Positions 7,880 through 15,445 of a stretch of DNA of 40,669 bases are shown here, one piece after another (positions within the stretch are counted from its first letter, which is position 1; each line of letters opens with the position of its first letter). Origin of the DNA: Flavobacterium psychroterrae (GTDB lineage Bacteria; Bacteroidota; Bacteroidia; Flavobacteriales; Flavobacteriaceae); NCBI RefSeq assembly GCF_018380615.1, contig NZ_JAGYVZ010000035.1, forward strand, positions 1 to 40,669. The letters are read 5' to 3'. Under the pieces are notes generated by a model. It was not told where the DNA came from, made no database searches, and saw only the letters and a list, made by a program, of their open reading frames with translations. Made by a program: the position numbers and the translations under genes.

Positions 7880-7903
7880 TTAAATGAAATAATATTCATT
7901 TAA
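7880..7903 (-). promoter_or_regulatory. TetR operator-like palindrome
   Basis: TTAAATGAA-ATAATA-TTCATTTAA is a perfect nine-base inverted repeat with a six-base spacer, located directly upstream of the tetR start codon at 7870. Size and position fit a TetR-family operator. Confidence 0.65.
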
Positions 7904-8024
7904 ATGTAAATATGCAAATTATAACTTTTTTTTAAGGGAGTTTGATGCAGTAATCTTAACTGTACATTTTCATGATTATGAAATTATCGATGTCAGGTCT
8001 AAAAAGACAAATTTTTGAAAAACA

Positions 8025-8283
8025 ATGAAATTTAAAGCACTTAATGCAATAAAAAGCATTCAAGATAATACAACCGTAGTTGCTGAGACCCGCAGCGCTT
8101 CTTTTTTTTTAAAATACTATAGTTGAATTTTCAGAAGCAAAATTGCACTATGATCCCTTATTTATCATTTTGCTGATGTTGATACTAATAATTGCTTTAA
8201 GCAGAAATCGATGTGAAATAAAACTTTGCTTATCAAAATGGTATGTATTGAAGGTGTTTTGGTATCTCGTATCGATAGCCTAA
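8025..8283 (+). pseudogene. Possible frameshifted small membrane protein gene
   Basis: An ATG at 8025 opens a 33-codon frame (MKFKALNAIKSIQDN..., stop at 8124) that includes a run of nine T (8102-8110). A second frame, open from 8113 to 8283, encodes a hydrophobic helix (LFIILLMLILIIALS) and a basic tail. Joining them by a one-base shift in or near the T run would give a single protein of about 86 residues. I do not recognise it. The rest of the 7871-8324 gap holds only the TetR operator and promoter-like sites. Confidence 0.3.
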
Positions 8284-8295
8284 GTTTTAATTTTG
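8222..8295 (+). promoter_or_regulatory. Promoter region of the isochorismatase-like gene
   Basis: AACTTTGCTTATCAAAATG (8222-8240) repeats the element before the PhzA/B-like gene with a single-base gap. Further down, TAATTTTG (8288-8295) fits TAnnTTTG and lies 29 bases before the ATG at 8325. Confidence 0.4.
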
Positions 8296-8324
8296 TAATA
8301 GATAAAAATTAAAAAATTATTAAA

Positions 8325-8867
8325 ATGAAAAAAGCCTTAATAATAATAGATGTACAAAAAGAATATTTTGAAAATGGTGCATTAGAACTTGTGAATCCAA
8401 TTCCGGCAAGTGAAAATGCAAAAAAAATATTGGAGCATTTCAGGAAAGAAAATGGTATCGTTGTTCATGTGCAGCACATCTCCGGAGAAGGAGTTCCTAT
8501 TTTTGTGCCTGGAACGCAAGGGGTAGAAATCCACGAAAATGTAAAACCACTTCAAGGCGAGAAAGTAATCACTAAAGCTTTTCCTAATAGTTTTAGAGGT
8601 ACAGATTTGCTGGAATATCTGCAGTCAAATGATATCACACATTTGGTAATTGCCGGGATGATGACTCATATGTGCATTGACGCAGGAACAAGAGCGGCTT
8701 TTGATTTTGGATTTGAGTGCACGGTGATTGGTGATGCCTGCGCCACAAGAGATCTTGAGATTAACGGTCAGCATGTTAAGGCTACTGATGTACACAATGC
8801 TTTTTTAGCTGCATTGGAATTTTTTTACGCCAAGATTGTAACAACAGAAAACTATTTGCTTTCGTAA
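8325..8867 (+). CDS. Isochorismatase-like cysteine hydrolase
   Basis: The 180-residue protein has the isochorismatase-superfamily fold with the catalytic triad visible: D9 (LIIIDVQ), K84 (VITKAF) and C117 (MMTHMCIDAGTRAAFD). Family members hydrolyse C-N or vinyl ether bonds, as in nicotinamidases, isochorismatases and various amidases. The zinc ligands expected for nicotinamidase are not evident, so it is best called an uncharacterised cysteine hydrolase. It is cytoplasmic and monocistronic, with its own promoter and a following hairpin. It shares an upstream element with the PhzA/B-like gene, so the two may answer to the same regulator. Confidence 0.88.
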   Translation: MKKALIIIDVQKEYFENGALELVNPIPASENAKKILEHFRKENGIVVHVQHISGEGVPIFVPGTQGVEIHENVKPLQGEKVITKAFPNSFRGTDLLEYLQSNDITHLVIAGMMTHMCIDAGTRAAFDFGFECTVIGDACATRDLEINGQHVKATDVHNAFLAALEFFYAKIVTTENYLLS

Positions 8868-8894
8868 AAAACGTATAAATCTCTTTTTTATAAA

Positions 8895-8925
8895 ATGGGC
8901 TGTAATTTATTACGGCTCATTTTTG
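8895..8925 (+). terminator. Terminator after the isochorismatase-like gene
   Basis: ATGGGCTGTAA pairs with TTACGGCTCAT, with two G-U pairs and a TTTA loop, followed by TTTT. Confidence 0.6.
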
Positions 8926-8954
8926 TTGTTGTAAGCCATTTGCAAATGAATTTG

Positions 8955-8962
8955 TAAATTTG
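8955..8962 (+). promoter_or_regulatory. Candidate -7 box for the AraC gene
   Basis: TAAATTTG is an exact TAnnTTTG match, with TTG triplets 23 or more bases upstream. The 5' untranslated region would be about 90 bases. Confidence 0.35.
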
Positions 8963-9060
8963 CGCAATCAAGTTATAATTTTCTGTGAAGAATATATTTC
9001 AAAATACGTTTGAAGGAATCATATAAAAGATTTTAATCCTTTAGATACTAAATAAATAAA

Positions 9061-9933
9061 ATGAAAACAGTCAAATTTCATAAAAGCGAATGTGGCGTTG
9101 AAATGCTTCTCAATGTATTGCACGGAGATGCCCTGAGTGAAAGATATTTGGAACGAGATAGTTATAATACCGATTTTTTTGAAATTTTGCTTTTTAAAAC
9201 CGCGAAGGGATCTTTGATTTTAAATCAGCAGAAAATCAATATTTCTGACAATACAATTGTTTTTATTTCACCTTTTCAGAAAAGGCAATGGAACTTGGAG
9301 AAAGAAGGACTGGACTTTACTGTTTTGGTTTTTCAGGAAAATTTTCTTAACGATTTTTTCTCAGACAAATTTTTCACTTATCGTCTTCTTTATTTCTATC
9401 AGTTGAATTATCGTTTAAATATTACTATTGAAAGCGATGAACTTCAAAAAGCACTGGACCAGCTTATGGAAATAAAAGCGGAACTTGTAAACGGCAGGAA
9501 AGACAGTATTCATATCATACGCTCTCTAACGTACTACCTGCTTTTGAAGTTCAACAGAGTATATGCCGAGAAAAATAATCTCTCTATCGAAAGAGCCGAG
9601 AATAATTATGCTTACCAGTTCAAACAGTTATTAGAAATGAATATTAGGGATAAACAAAGAATTGACTATTATGCAGATTTATTAAATGTCAGCAGGATTA
9701 CTATTAATAATTGTGTAAAAAAACAGTTTAATGTTACCGCGACTGAACTATTGAAACAGAGATTAATGTTTGAAATAAAAAATGATCTGATACATTCCGG
9801 AAAAACAATTGCTGAGATCGCTTATGATCTTCATTTTTCGGAACCCGGACATATGATGCGATTTTTTAAAACCCAAACCGGAATAACCAGCAGCGCTTTT
9901 ATTTCGGATTATCAAAAGGGAATATTTTCTTAG
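9061..9933 (+). CDS. AraC family transcriptional regulator
   Basis: The 290-residue protein has an N-terminal cupin-like sensor domain (about 20-110: LLFKTAKGSLILNQQKINISDNTIVFISPFQKRQW) and a C-terminal pair of AraC helix-turn-helix motifs (about 195-285). The first HTH contains IDYYADLLNVSRITINNCVKKQF; the second has GKTIAEIAYDLHFSEPGHMMRFFKTQTGITSSAF. It precedes a MATE exporter by about 185 bases in the same direction, so it may regulate that gene, but no operator can be assigned. The effector is unknown. Confidence 0.9.
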   Translation: MKTVKFHKSECGVEMLLNVLHGDALSERYLERDSYNTDFFEILLFKTAKGSLILNQQKINISDNTIVFISPFQKRQWNLEKEGLDFTVLVFQENFLNDFFSDKFFTYRLLYFYQLNYRLNITIESDELQKALDQLMEIKAELVNGRKDSIHIIRSLTYYLLLKFNRVYAEKNNLSIERAENNYAYQFKQLLEMNIRDKQRIDYYADLLNVSRITINNCVKKQFNVTATELLKQRLMFEIKNDLIHSGKTIAEIAYDLHFSEPGHMMRFFKTQTGITSSAFISDYQKGIFS

Positions 9934-10118
9934 TTGTAAGACGGAATAGGTAAAGAAGCCAAACATTTTTTATAAATCTAAGAAAATACAAAAGTATGCA
10001 GATGAGGTCGCATGGCATTCAATCAATGAAAACTACAAGAATTTCATCCCACACATAAAATTTAAGGCGTAATAATTTCGCTTCGTTTAATCTGCCTTGC
10101 GCAGCACAAATTCTAAAT

Positions 10119-11486
10119 ATGTTCAAAAAATACACATCTAATAAAATCTATTACCAAAGTACAGTAGCACTGGCAGGACCTGTTGTAATTTCACAGCTGG
10201 GGCATACACTGGTACAGACCGCTGATACTATTATTATCGGACATTATGCCGGAACGATATCATTGGCTGCTGTTTCGCTGGTACATTCCGTTTTCATGGT
10301 GGTTTTAGTTATTGGGTTAGGGGTAGCTTACGGATTAACACCTTTAATTGCGCAGGAAAATGGAAAGTCAAATTTTAAGGAATGCGCCCGACTTCTTTCT
10401 AACAGTTTATGGCTTAATGTGGTAACTGCAGTTTTTCTTTTTTTGTTAGTATATTTTGGTTCCATGTTTGCCATGCAGCATGCTGATCAGGATCCGCAGG
10501 TAGTAGAAACGGCAAAACCTTATCTGTTAATTTTAAGTTTATCGATTTTGCCTTTGATGATCTTTCAAACATTCAAACAGTTTGCAGAAGGACTTGGTTT
10601 TACAAAACAAGCCATGAGCATCACTATTTGGGGAAATGTGGTTAACGTCGTTATTGCCGTGATTTTAGTAAAAGGATTGTTTGGTATTGAACCTATGGGA
10701 GTTAAAGGTGTAGGAATTGCAACCTTGGTAGACAGGGTTTTAATGATGCTGGTAATGGTATGGTATGTCCTTAGATCAAATCATTTTAAAATTTATTTAC
10801 AGTATTTCTCCGTGAAGTTTATCGATTTTTCAAAAATACTCGATGTAGTAAAAATTGGATTACCTGTTGCTATGCAGTACGTATTTGAAATAGGAGCATT
10901 TGCAGTTGCAGCTGTAATTGCAGGTCAAATAGGTTCGACTGAGCAGGCGGCGCATCAAACAGCCATCACACTTGCTGCAATGACCTATATGATGGCTGGT
11001 GGAATTGCATCGGCTGCGACCATTAAAATTGGAAATAGCTTTGGAAAAAAGAACTACAAAAGACTTGAGAAATTTGCTTACGCTTCTTATCATTTGGTTA
11101 TTATATTCATGCTTTTCTTTGCGCTTATTTTTACACTCTTTAATCAATATCTGCCTTACCTGATAACAAATGATGTTAAGGTTATAATGCTGGCTTCACA
11201 ATTATTGGTAATTGCCGGAATATTCCAGCTCTTTGATGGTACACAAGTTGTGGGATTAGGAACACTTAGAGGAATGGGCGATGTCAATGTCCCTACTTTG
11301 ATAACCTTTGTTGCATATTGGTTAATTGGTCTGCCATCGTGCTATGTTTTAGGTATTCATCTTAATTTAGGCGTTAAGGGAATTTGGTATGGTTTAACTC
11401 TTGGTTTATTAACATCATCTGTTCTGCTTTTTTTTAGGTTCCGATATATAATGAATATGAAACTTAGGCAAGTAAAAGAAAAATAA
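10119..11486 (+). CDS. MATE family multidrug efflux transporter
   Basis: The 455-residue protein has about twelve hydrophobic helices in two similar halves and matches the NorM branch of MATE exporters. Examples are GPVVISQLGHTLVQTADTIIIGHYAGT in the first helices and AHQTAITLAAMTYMMAGGIASAATIKIGN in the second half. These inner-membrane antiporters expel cationic drugs and other organic compounds using a sodium or proton gradient. The length is normal for the family. An AraC regulator lies upstream. A thioesterase-like gene converges on it with only about 50 bases between, and no clear terminator is seen there. Confidence 0.92.
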   Translation: MFKKYTSNKIYYQSTVALAGPVVISQLGHTLVQTADTIIIGHYAGTISLAAVSLVHSVFMVVLVIGLGVAYGLTPLIAQENGKSNFKECARLLSNSLWLNVVTAVFLFLLVYFGSMFAMQHADQDPQVVETAKPYLLILSLSILPLMIFQTFKQFAEGLGFTKQAMSITIWGNVVNVVIAVILVKGLFGIEPMGVKGVGIATLVDRVLMMLVMVWYVLRSNHFKIYLQYFSVKFIDFSKILDVVKIGLPVAMQYVFEIGAFAVAAVIAGQIGSTEQAAHQTAITLAAMTYMMAGGIASAATIKIGNSFGKKNYKRLEKFAYASYHLVIIFMLFFALIFTLFNQYLPYLITNDVKVIMLASQLLVIAGIFQLFDGTQVVGLGTLRGMGDVNVPTLITFVAYWLIGLPSCYVLGIHLNLGVKGIWYGLTLGLLTSSVLLFFRFRYIMNMKLRQVKEK

Positions 11487-11539
11487 TTAGAGCCAACAGG
11501 TTACAATGATAAATGTAAACGCATCACTACTAATGATTT

Positions 11540-11941
11540 TTAAGCACTTAGATTTTGATTAAAATGCTGCAGAATTTGTTTAGGCGCCGAGATAACTTCT
11601 CTGCGTATAGGATCAAACCATTCTACTTCTTTAGTAACTTCTGCACAGCATTCATTTTTTGAGTTGAAAAAGTAGCTTTTAATATTGATTTTGTCGTCTA
11701 TACAGCAATGTTTCATCTCAACAAAAAAAGATTCGGTAAACATTAGATTCTTATAATTAACTAATACGTGATTTCCTTCCTGCAGATCCAGATGTAGCGT
11801 TTTAAGTTTCTCTTTTGAAAATCCGTTGGCAAACAAAAAATGATACAATAATCGAAGCGTGTATGAAACATACGCATTACTTTCCATAACCATAAAATCG
11901 TCTACGTCTTCTCCGGCTACAACATAATTTTTACAGATCAT
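11540..11941 (-). CDS. Thioesterase-like (hotdog-fold) protein
   Basis: The 133-residue protein resembles acyl-CoA thioesterases of the 4HBT/FadM type. It has an N-terminal segment SNAYVSYTLRLLYHFLFANGFSKEKL (the central helix of a hotdog fold), then strands including HVLVNYKNLMFTESFFVEMKHCCIDDKINIKSYFFNSKNECCAEVTKEVEWFDPIRR. The usual catalytic Asp or Glu near the start of the helix is not clearly identifiable, so activity is uncertain. It is a single-gene unit between the terminator of the YceI operon and the end of the MATE gene. Confidence 0.55.
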   Translation of the reverse strand: MICKNYVVAGEDVDDFMVMESNAYVSYTLRLLYHFLFANGFSKEKLKTLHLDLQEGNHVLVNYKNLMFTESFFVEMKHCCIDDKINIKSYFFNSKNECCAEVTKEVEWFDPIRREVISAPKQILQHFNQNLSA

Positions 11942-11959
11942 TTTATTTTTTTAGGGGTT

Positions 11960-11992
11960 AAAAAAAGGGTCAGCTTGGCATAAAACTGACCC
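11960..11992 (-). terminator. Terminator of the YceI operon
   Basis: GGGTCAG and CTGACCC form a 7 bp stem around a 12-base loop, followed on the - strand by seven T. It lies about 105 bases after the yceI stop. Confidence 0.75.
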
Positions 11993-12098
11993 CATAACAT
12001 TCGTCATGTTTACTGATCTTCCAAATCAAAAAGATATTTATTTAGCTAATAGTGGTGGGTACTTTCTATTATCTAAGATTTGATTTATTTGAAAATGA

Positions 12099-12653
12099 TC
12101 ATTTAATTAATGAAAAATTATAACTGATTTTTATTTTATCAGCAATTTTTTTTCGCACCAGACTTGGTATTTCTATATCGTAATCTTCGGGTTTAACTTC
12201 AAATGAACCAACAGCATTTACTCCGTTGGCAGCTTTCGAAATTTTCATCGTTACAATTACCGGTTTAGTTTTTCCGTGAATGGTAAGATCTCCTTTTAAT
12301 GTAAAGTTTTGGGGTGTATTGGTAATTTTAGAACTATCAAAATTTTCTATTTTACCTTTTAAAGTAGCTTTTGAGAATTTTTCAGATTCCATGTAATTTT
12401 CGTTGAAATGCTCCTCCATTAAAGCAACTTTAAAGCGAAAACCTTTTATAAGAACCAAAGCGGCAAAATCTCCGGTTGACTGCTCTAAAACCGCCGATAC
12501 ACTTTTGTTTTCGGCAGCTATTTCTTCATAAGTAGGCACAGTAGCCTGAAATTTTATAGTTCCGGTTTTTGTGATCAGTTTTTGCGCAAATCCATCGGTA
12601 TTTGCAACAATAATGAGAAGCAATATAACGAAATTGATACATCCTTTTTTCAT
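12099..12653 (-). CDS. YceI family periplasmic lipid-binding protein
   Basis: From the start at 12653 the protein has 184 residues, beginning with a signal peptide (MKKGCINFVILLLIIVANTD... ending FAQ). The mature part is a YceI lipocalin-like barrel. Typical stretches are GTIKFQATVPT, FRFKVALMEEHFNENYMESEKFSKATLKGKI, LTIHGKTKPVIVTMKI and VKPEDYDIEIPSLVRKKIADKIKISY. YceI proteins bind long isoprenoids such as quinones and often occur with cytochromes. The longer frame starting 36 bases upstream would put a basic leader before the signal peptide and overlap the previous gene. It starts five bases after the cytochrome lipoprotein stop, so it is the last gene of the block. Confidence 0.9.
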   Translation of the reverse strand: MKKGCINFVILLLIIVANTDGFAQKLITKTGTIKFQATVPTYEEIAAENKSVSAVLEQSTGDFAALVLIKGFRFKVALMEEHFNENYMESEKFSKATLKGKIENFDSSKITNTPQNFTLKGDLTIHGKTKPVIVTMKISKAANGVNAVGSFEVKPEDYDIEIPSLVRKKIADKIKISYNFSLIK

Positions 12654-12658
12654 AATAA

Positions 12659-13057
12659 TTAGTTTTCTTTTAATCCGTCTGTATTCCATTTTACAATAAC
12701 ATCGATATTTGCCTGAGACATTCTTCCTGCCTGAGGCATGATACCTTGTTGTCCTGTCTGTAATTGAATTCGATTTAATAAACCAGCGTTTTCAACTGCT
12801 GTTTTTACTTCAGCATATGTAGTCAGAGGTCTGAAACCTGCGGATCTTCCATTTTGGTGGCAACCTATACAATTGGCATCAATAATTGCTTTAGCATTTT
12901 TAGTATAGCTAAATGCGGCTATCGGTTCAGGATTAGGTGTTCCGGGACCTGGTGGTGTTACTGTGTCTGGCGGTGTTTCAATATCCTGAAATGTATCAGA
13001 ATCACTGCAACTCGTTAATACAGCAAGTAAAATTGTGAATGCTATTAGTTTTTTCAT
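12659..13057 (-). CDS. Cytochrome c-type lipoprotein
   Basis: The 132-residue protein starts with a lipoprotein signal peptide with lipobox LTSC (C17), followed by a proline- and acid-rich linker. The small C-terminal domain has a heme c attachment site, CIGCH (63-67), and a likely axial methionine at M107 (GIMPQAGRM). It is therefore a membrane-anchored monoheme cytochrome c domain facing the periplasm or cell surface. The length is short for the family. It lies between the DUF5777 barrel gene (11 bases upstream) and yceI (5 bases downstream), and so belongs to a tight operon that probably handles electron transfer in the envelope. Confidence 0.88.
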   Translation of the reverse strand: MKKLIAFTILLAVLTSCSDSDTFQDIETPPDTVTPPGPGTPNPEPIAAFSYTKNAKAIIDANCIGCHQNGRSAGFRPLTTYAEVKTAVENAGLLNRIQLQTGQQGIMPQAGRMSQANIDVIVKWNTDGLKEN

Positions 13058-13068
13058 AAGTTATAATT

Positions 13069-13911
13069 TTAAAATACTCTGTATAAATTAAATCCAAAAA
13101 AGAAATCTCCTTTACCCCAGTTTCCGGCTGCATTAGTAACATAACCGCTCTCACTCATGGATTGAGAATTGGTAAATATCAATTGAAAAACATGTCCGCC
13201 GGTTTCTACGTCAAGTCCTACAGATAATGGGTTTTCGTAAAAGCCAGGTTTATCAAAATTGTGCATATACTCTAAATTCACAGATAGTCTTTTAGTGATT
13301 TTATAACGTCCGCCTCCTCCAAAAGAAAACTGATTATCATTCTCAATGTCCGGATTATAAAGATTTTTATGTACAAATGAGGGCACTAATTCTAAGGATA
13401 GTTTTTCGCTTACTTTTCTGGAGATCAGTAACTGTTGTACATAAGTCATTCGATGCTTGAATTCTAAGCCAGGATATTGATCTTTTTCTAAAAACGTGTT
13501 GATATCGGCAACGCTGTAACCTACAATGTCAACCGGAAAACTGGCATTTTGTCGCATCATTCGGTATTTTAGCCCGGTTTCATACATTTTATTTAAGGTA
13601 TGTCTGGAAAGACTAACTGATAACCAATCTGTAACACCATAAATACCACCCAATTTTGTAGTAGCGTTGTCTAGACCAAAAAAGCTGTCTAAACCATCTT
13701 TAACAGTTCCAAAACGATGTGAGACCACAAAGTAAAATTCTTTTTTGGCAGCCATTTTTGTGGTCTGTAATGTTACAAGCTGCAAAGCTTTAAAAGTTGC
13801 AGTAGAATAACTTTCTTCTACCTGAGTAGAATCAAGATCCTTAAGCAAATCATCTTGCGAATAGGCCATAGTAGCCAGAAAAAGGCAGATTGGGACTAAA
13901 AATTTCTTCAT
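13069..13911 (-). CDS. DUF5777-type outer-membrane beta-barrel protein
   Basis: This 280-residue protein has a signal peptide (MKKFLVPICLFLATMAYSQ) and alternating hydrophobic strands to a C-terminal aromatic residue (FNLYRVF), as expected of an outer-membrane barrel. It matches the flavobacterial DUF5777 family as I recall it: EFYFVVSHRFGTVKDGLDSFFGLDNATTKLGGIYGVTDWLSVSLSR-type order, then GLKYRMMRQ and LELVPSFVHKN. Its function is unknown. It is flanked at 8 and 11 bases by the OB-fold gene and the cytochrome gene. The context suggests an outer-membrane partner for a periplasmic redox or lipid-related module. Confidence 0.85.
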   Translation of the reverse strand: MKKFLVPICLFLATMAYSQDDLLKDLDSTQVEESYSTATFKALQLVTLQTTKMAAKKEFYFVVSHRFGTVKDGLDSFFGLDNATTKLGGIYGVTDWLSVSLSRHTLNKMYETGLKYRMMRQNASFPVDIVGYSVADINTFLEKDQYPGLEFKHRMTYVQQLLISRKVSEKLSLELVPSFVHKNLYNPDIENDNQFSFGGGGRYKITKRLSVNLEYMHNFDKPGFYENPLSVGLDVETGGHVFQLIFTNSQSMSESGYVTNAAGNWGKGDFFFGFNLYRVF

Positions 13912-13919
13912 AATTTTTA

Positions 13920-14324
13920 TTAATTGTGTTGTTTATTAAGCGTGCATTGGTCTAATTTAACTTCCTGAAAAAGTTCATCATAACCAATACATTTGCCTTT
14001 AAGAGTGATTTTATTATTGAGAAGCTGATTTTTTGTTTTTTGAGTAAACAAACAAAAAACAGTATTTTCAAGTATCATCACAGAATCTGTTTGCTTGGTT
14101 ACCGTGCCAGTGATTTCAATAGTTTTATTGAGATATAATGCATCAGCTTTTTGCGGATTTGAGTTATAATCGTCAAGTAATTTTGTTGCCGATATACTTA
14201 AATCAGGCATTTCTGATGCTATATTGCGTGCTTCCTTAAAGAGAAATCCGTAATAAAAATAAATGCCCGACGAAACCAGTACTAATAAGATGGCAATTAC
14301 AAATGCTATTTTTTTTCTTTTCAT
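13920..14324 (-). CDS. Membrane-anchored OB-fold (tRNA_anti-like) protein
   Basis: The 134-residue protein has one N-terminal membrane helix (IAFVIAILLVLVSSGIYFYYG) and a soluble OB-fold domain facing the periplasm. The domain resembles the tRNA_anti-like family: AAKLL..YNSNPQKADALYLNKTIEITGTVTKQ, then LLNNKITLKGKCIGYDELFQEVKLDQCTL. Despite the family name such proteins need not bind RNA. It is the first gene of the block leading to DUF5777, cytochrome and yceI, separated from the COG4315 lipoprotein gene by a large hairpin. Confidence 0.8.
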   Translation of the reverse strand: MKRKKIAFVIAILLVLVSSGIYFYYGFLFKEARNIASEMPDLSISATKLLDDYNSNPQKADALYLNKTIEITGTVTKQTDSVMILENTVFCLFTQKTKNQLLNNKITLKGKCIGYDELFQEVKLDQCTLNKQHN

Positions 14325-14366
14325 AGTGATGTTTTAATTTTTCAGGAAGAAATAAGGCTCTTTTTA

Positions 14367-14404
14367 TTTCAAATTAGTTCAGTTTTGATTGAACTAATTT
14401 GAAA
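14367..14404. repeat. Perfect 15-bp inverted repeat between two genes
   Basis: TTTCAAATTAGTTCA (14367-14381) pairs exactly with TGAACTAATTTGAAA (14390-14404) around an eight-base loop. It lies between the COG4315 lipoprotein gene and the OB-fold gene. No T tract follows on either strand, so it is not a standard terminator; it may be a processing or partial-termination hairpin. Confidence 0.75.
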
Positions 14405-14439
14405 TATAGGAGTGGTACTATATGAGTTTCTTTGAAATT

Positions 14440-15318
14440 TTATATGGCAAGCGGTGCGTCTTTTACAACCACTGGCCAAACAGCCGGAGCAGGAAAACTA
14501 ATCCCTTTATTCGACCCTCTTACGCTGGCATCTTGTCCAAAATAATACAATGGCCAACCGTTGTAAACCAGTTGTGATTTACCAAATACAGTAATAACAC
14601 TAAACTTAGATTTATCAAGAACAGAAGGAACAACAATCTTGTCTGTTTCGTAAATTGGCCAAACAGCATTGTTTGAAAAATCTGCTTTTGTAAAATTGTT
14701 TTTCTTGAAATTATCATTTTTAAAAGAGTATAGTGTAAGCCCTTTTGCATCTGTAAAGTAGGTAGTAGAGCCGTCGCCAACAGTATAATCTGATTTGTAG
14801 TTTTTGCCGTCATGTCCTGTAAGCTGGCTGCTTACAATCATGACAGAATAATCCGGTTTTGCTATAAACCAAACACCACCAACTCCGTCACCTGTTGTTT
14901 TACCTGCAGCCTCTTGTGTATTGGTTCCGCTAACACTTGGTGCGTAGTAATACAATGGCCACCCTTTATAGGTAAGTTGTTTTTTACCGGATGTTGTAGT
15001 TATGGTTGCAAAATCTGAAAATGTAAGTCCTGTACTTAATTTATCAGCTGTTAAATTATCTACATAAAATGGTGGCCACACGGCTTCACATCCGCCTGAA
15101 CAAGAGGCTTGTCCTTTTGCATCTGCTGCAAAAAAGTATAAAGATTTTCCATCTTTATCCGAAAGATAAGACCCCAATGTTGTACTTGTAGAAAGACCAA
15201 TTTCTTTTTTTGCTTCTGGAGTAGGAGCGGGATCACCATTATTGTCACTACTGCAGCTTACAAAAAATGTTGCTGCTATAAGAGCAGCTAAAGCGAATTT
15301 AATTTGTTTTGATTTCAT
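14440..15318 (-). CDS. COG4315-type secreted repeat lipoprotein
   Basis: From 15318 the protein has 292 residues. It begins with a lipoprotein signal peptide with C22 in FVSCSS, then a short acidic linker. Two or three copies of the secreted repeat known as Lipoprotein_15/COG4315 follow: GSYLSDKDGKSLYFFAADAKG...CSGGCEAVWPP, TYKGWPLYYYA, then KGLTLYSFKNDN...AVWPIYE and VYNGWPLYYFGQD. The family function is unknown. The first repeat has the CSGGCEAVWPP pair of cysteines; the second lacks them. The in-frame ATG 39 bases upstream is rejected because it precedes the signal peptide. A GTAGGGTAATTTT motif lies about 45 bases upstream, as it does before fecR. Confidence 0.88.
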   Translation of the reverse strand: MKSKQIKFALAALIAATFFVSCSSDNNGDPAPTPEAKKEIGLSTSTTLGSYLSDKDGKSLYFFAADAKGQASCSGGCEAVWPPFYVDNLTADKLSTGLTFSDFATITTTSGKKQLTYKGWPLYYYAPSVSGTNTQEAAGKTTGDGVGGVWFIAKPDYSVMIVSSQLTGHDGKNYKSDYTVGDGSTTYFTDAKGLTLYSFKNDNFKKNNFTKADFSNNAVWPIYETDKIVVPSVLDKSKFSVITVFGKSQLVYNGWPLYYFGQDASVRGSNKGISFPAPAVWPVVVKDAPLAI

Positions 15319-15361
15319 TGTTTTACTTTTGATAAGGTTCAATAGTAAAACAGTCATGATG

Positions 15362-15374
15362 AAAATTACCCTAC
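15362..15374 (-). promoter_or_regulatory. GTAGGGTAATTTT motif before the repeat lipoprotein
   Basis: Read on the - strand, GTAGGGTAATTTT matches the motif before fecR (18915-18927) at 12 of 13 positions. It lies about 45 bases upstream of the lipoprotein start. Confidence 0.5.
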
Positions 15375-15445
15375 CAAAGAATTGTTATTTTATAAAAAAA
15401 AATAAAAAAAAGGGTATAATTTTTTTAAAGACCTTATAAATATTG

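Noticed and set aside
14367..14404. Standard Rho-independent terminator
   Set aside because: The stem is perfect but there is no T tract on either strand, so it was recorded as an inverted repeat only.
14520..14813. 97-codon - strand frame inside the COG4315 lipoprotein gene
   Set aside because: It overlaps a well-supported lipoprotein in another frame and lacks any motif.
15242..15439. Open frame on the + strand over the start of the COG4315 lipoprotein
   Set aside because: It is antisense to a signal peptide and promoter with no protein-like features.
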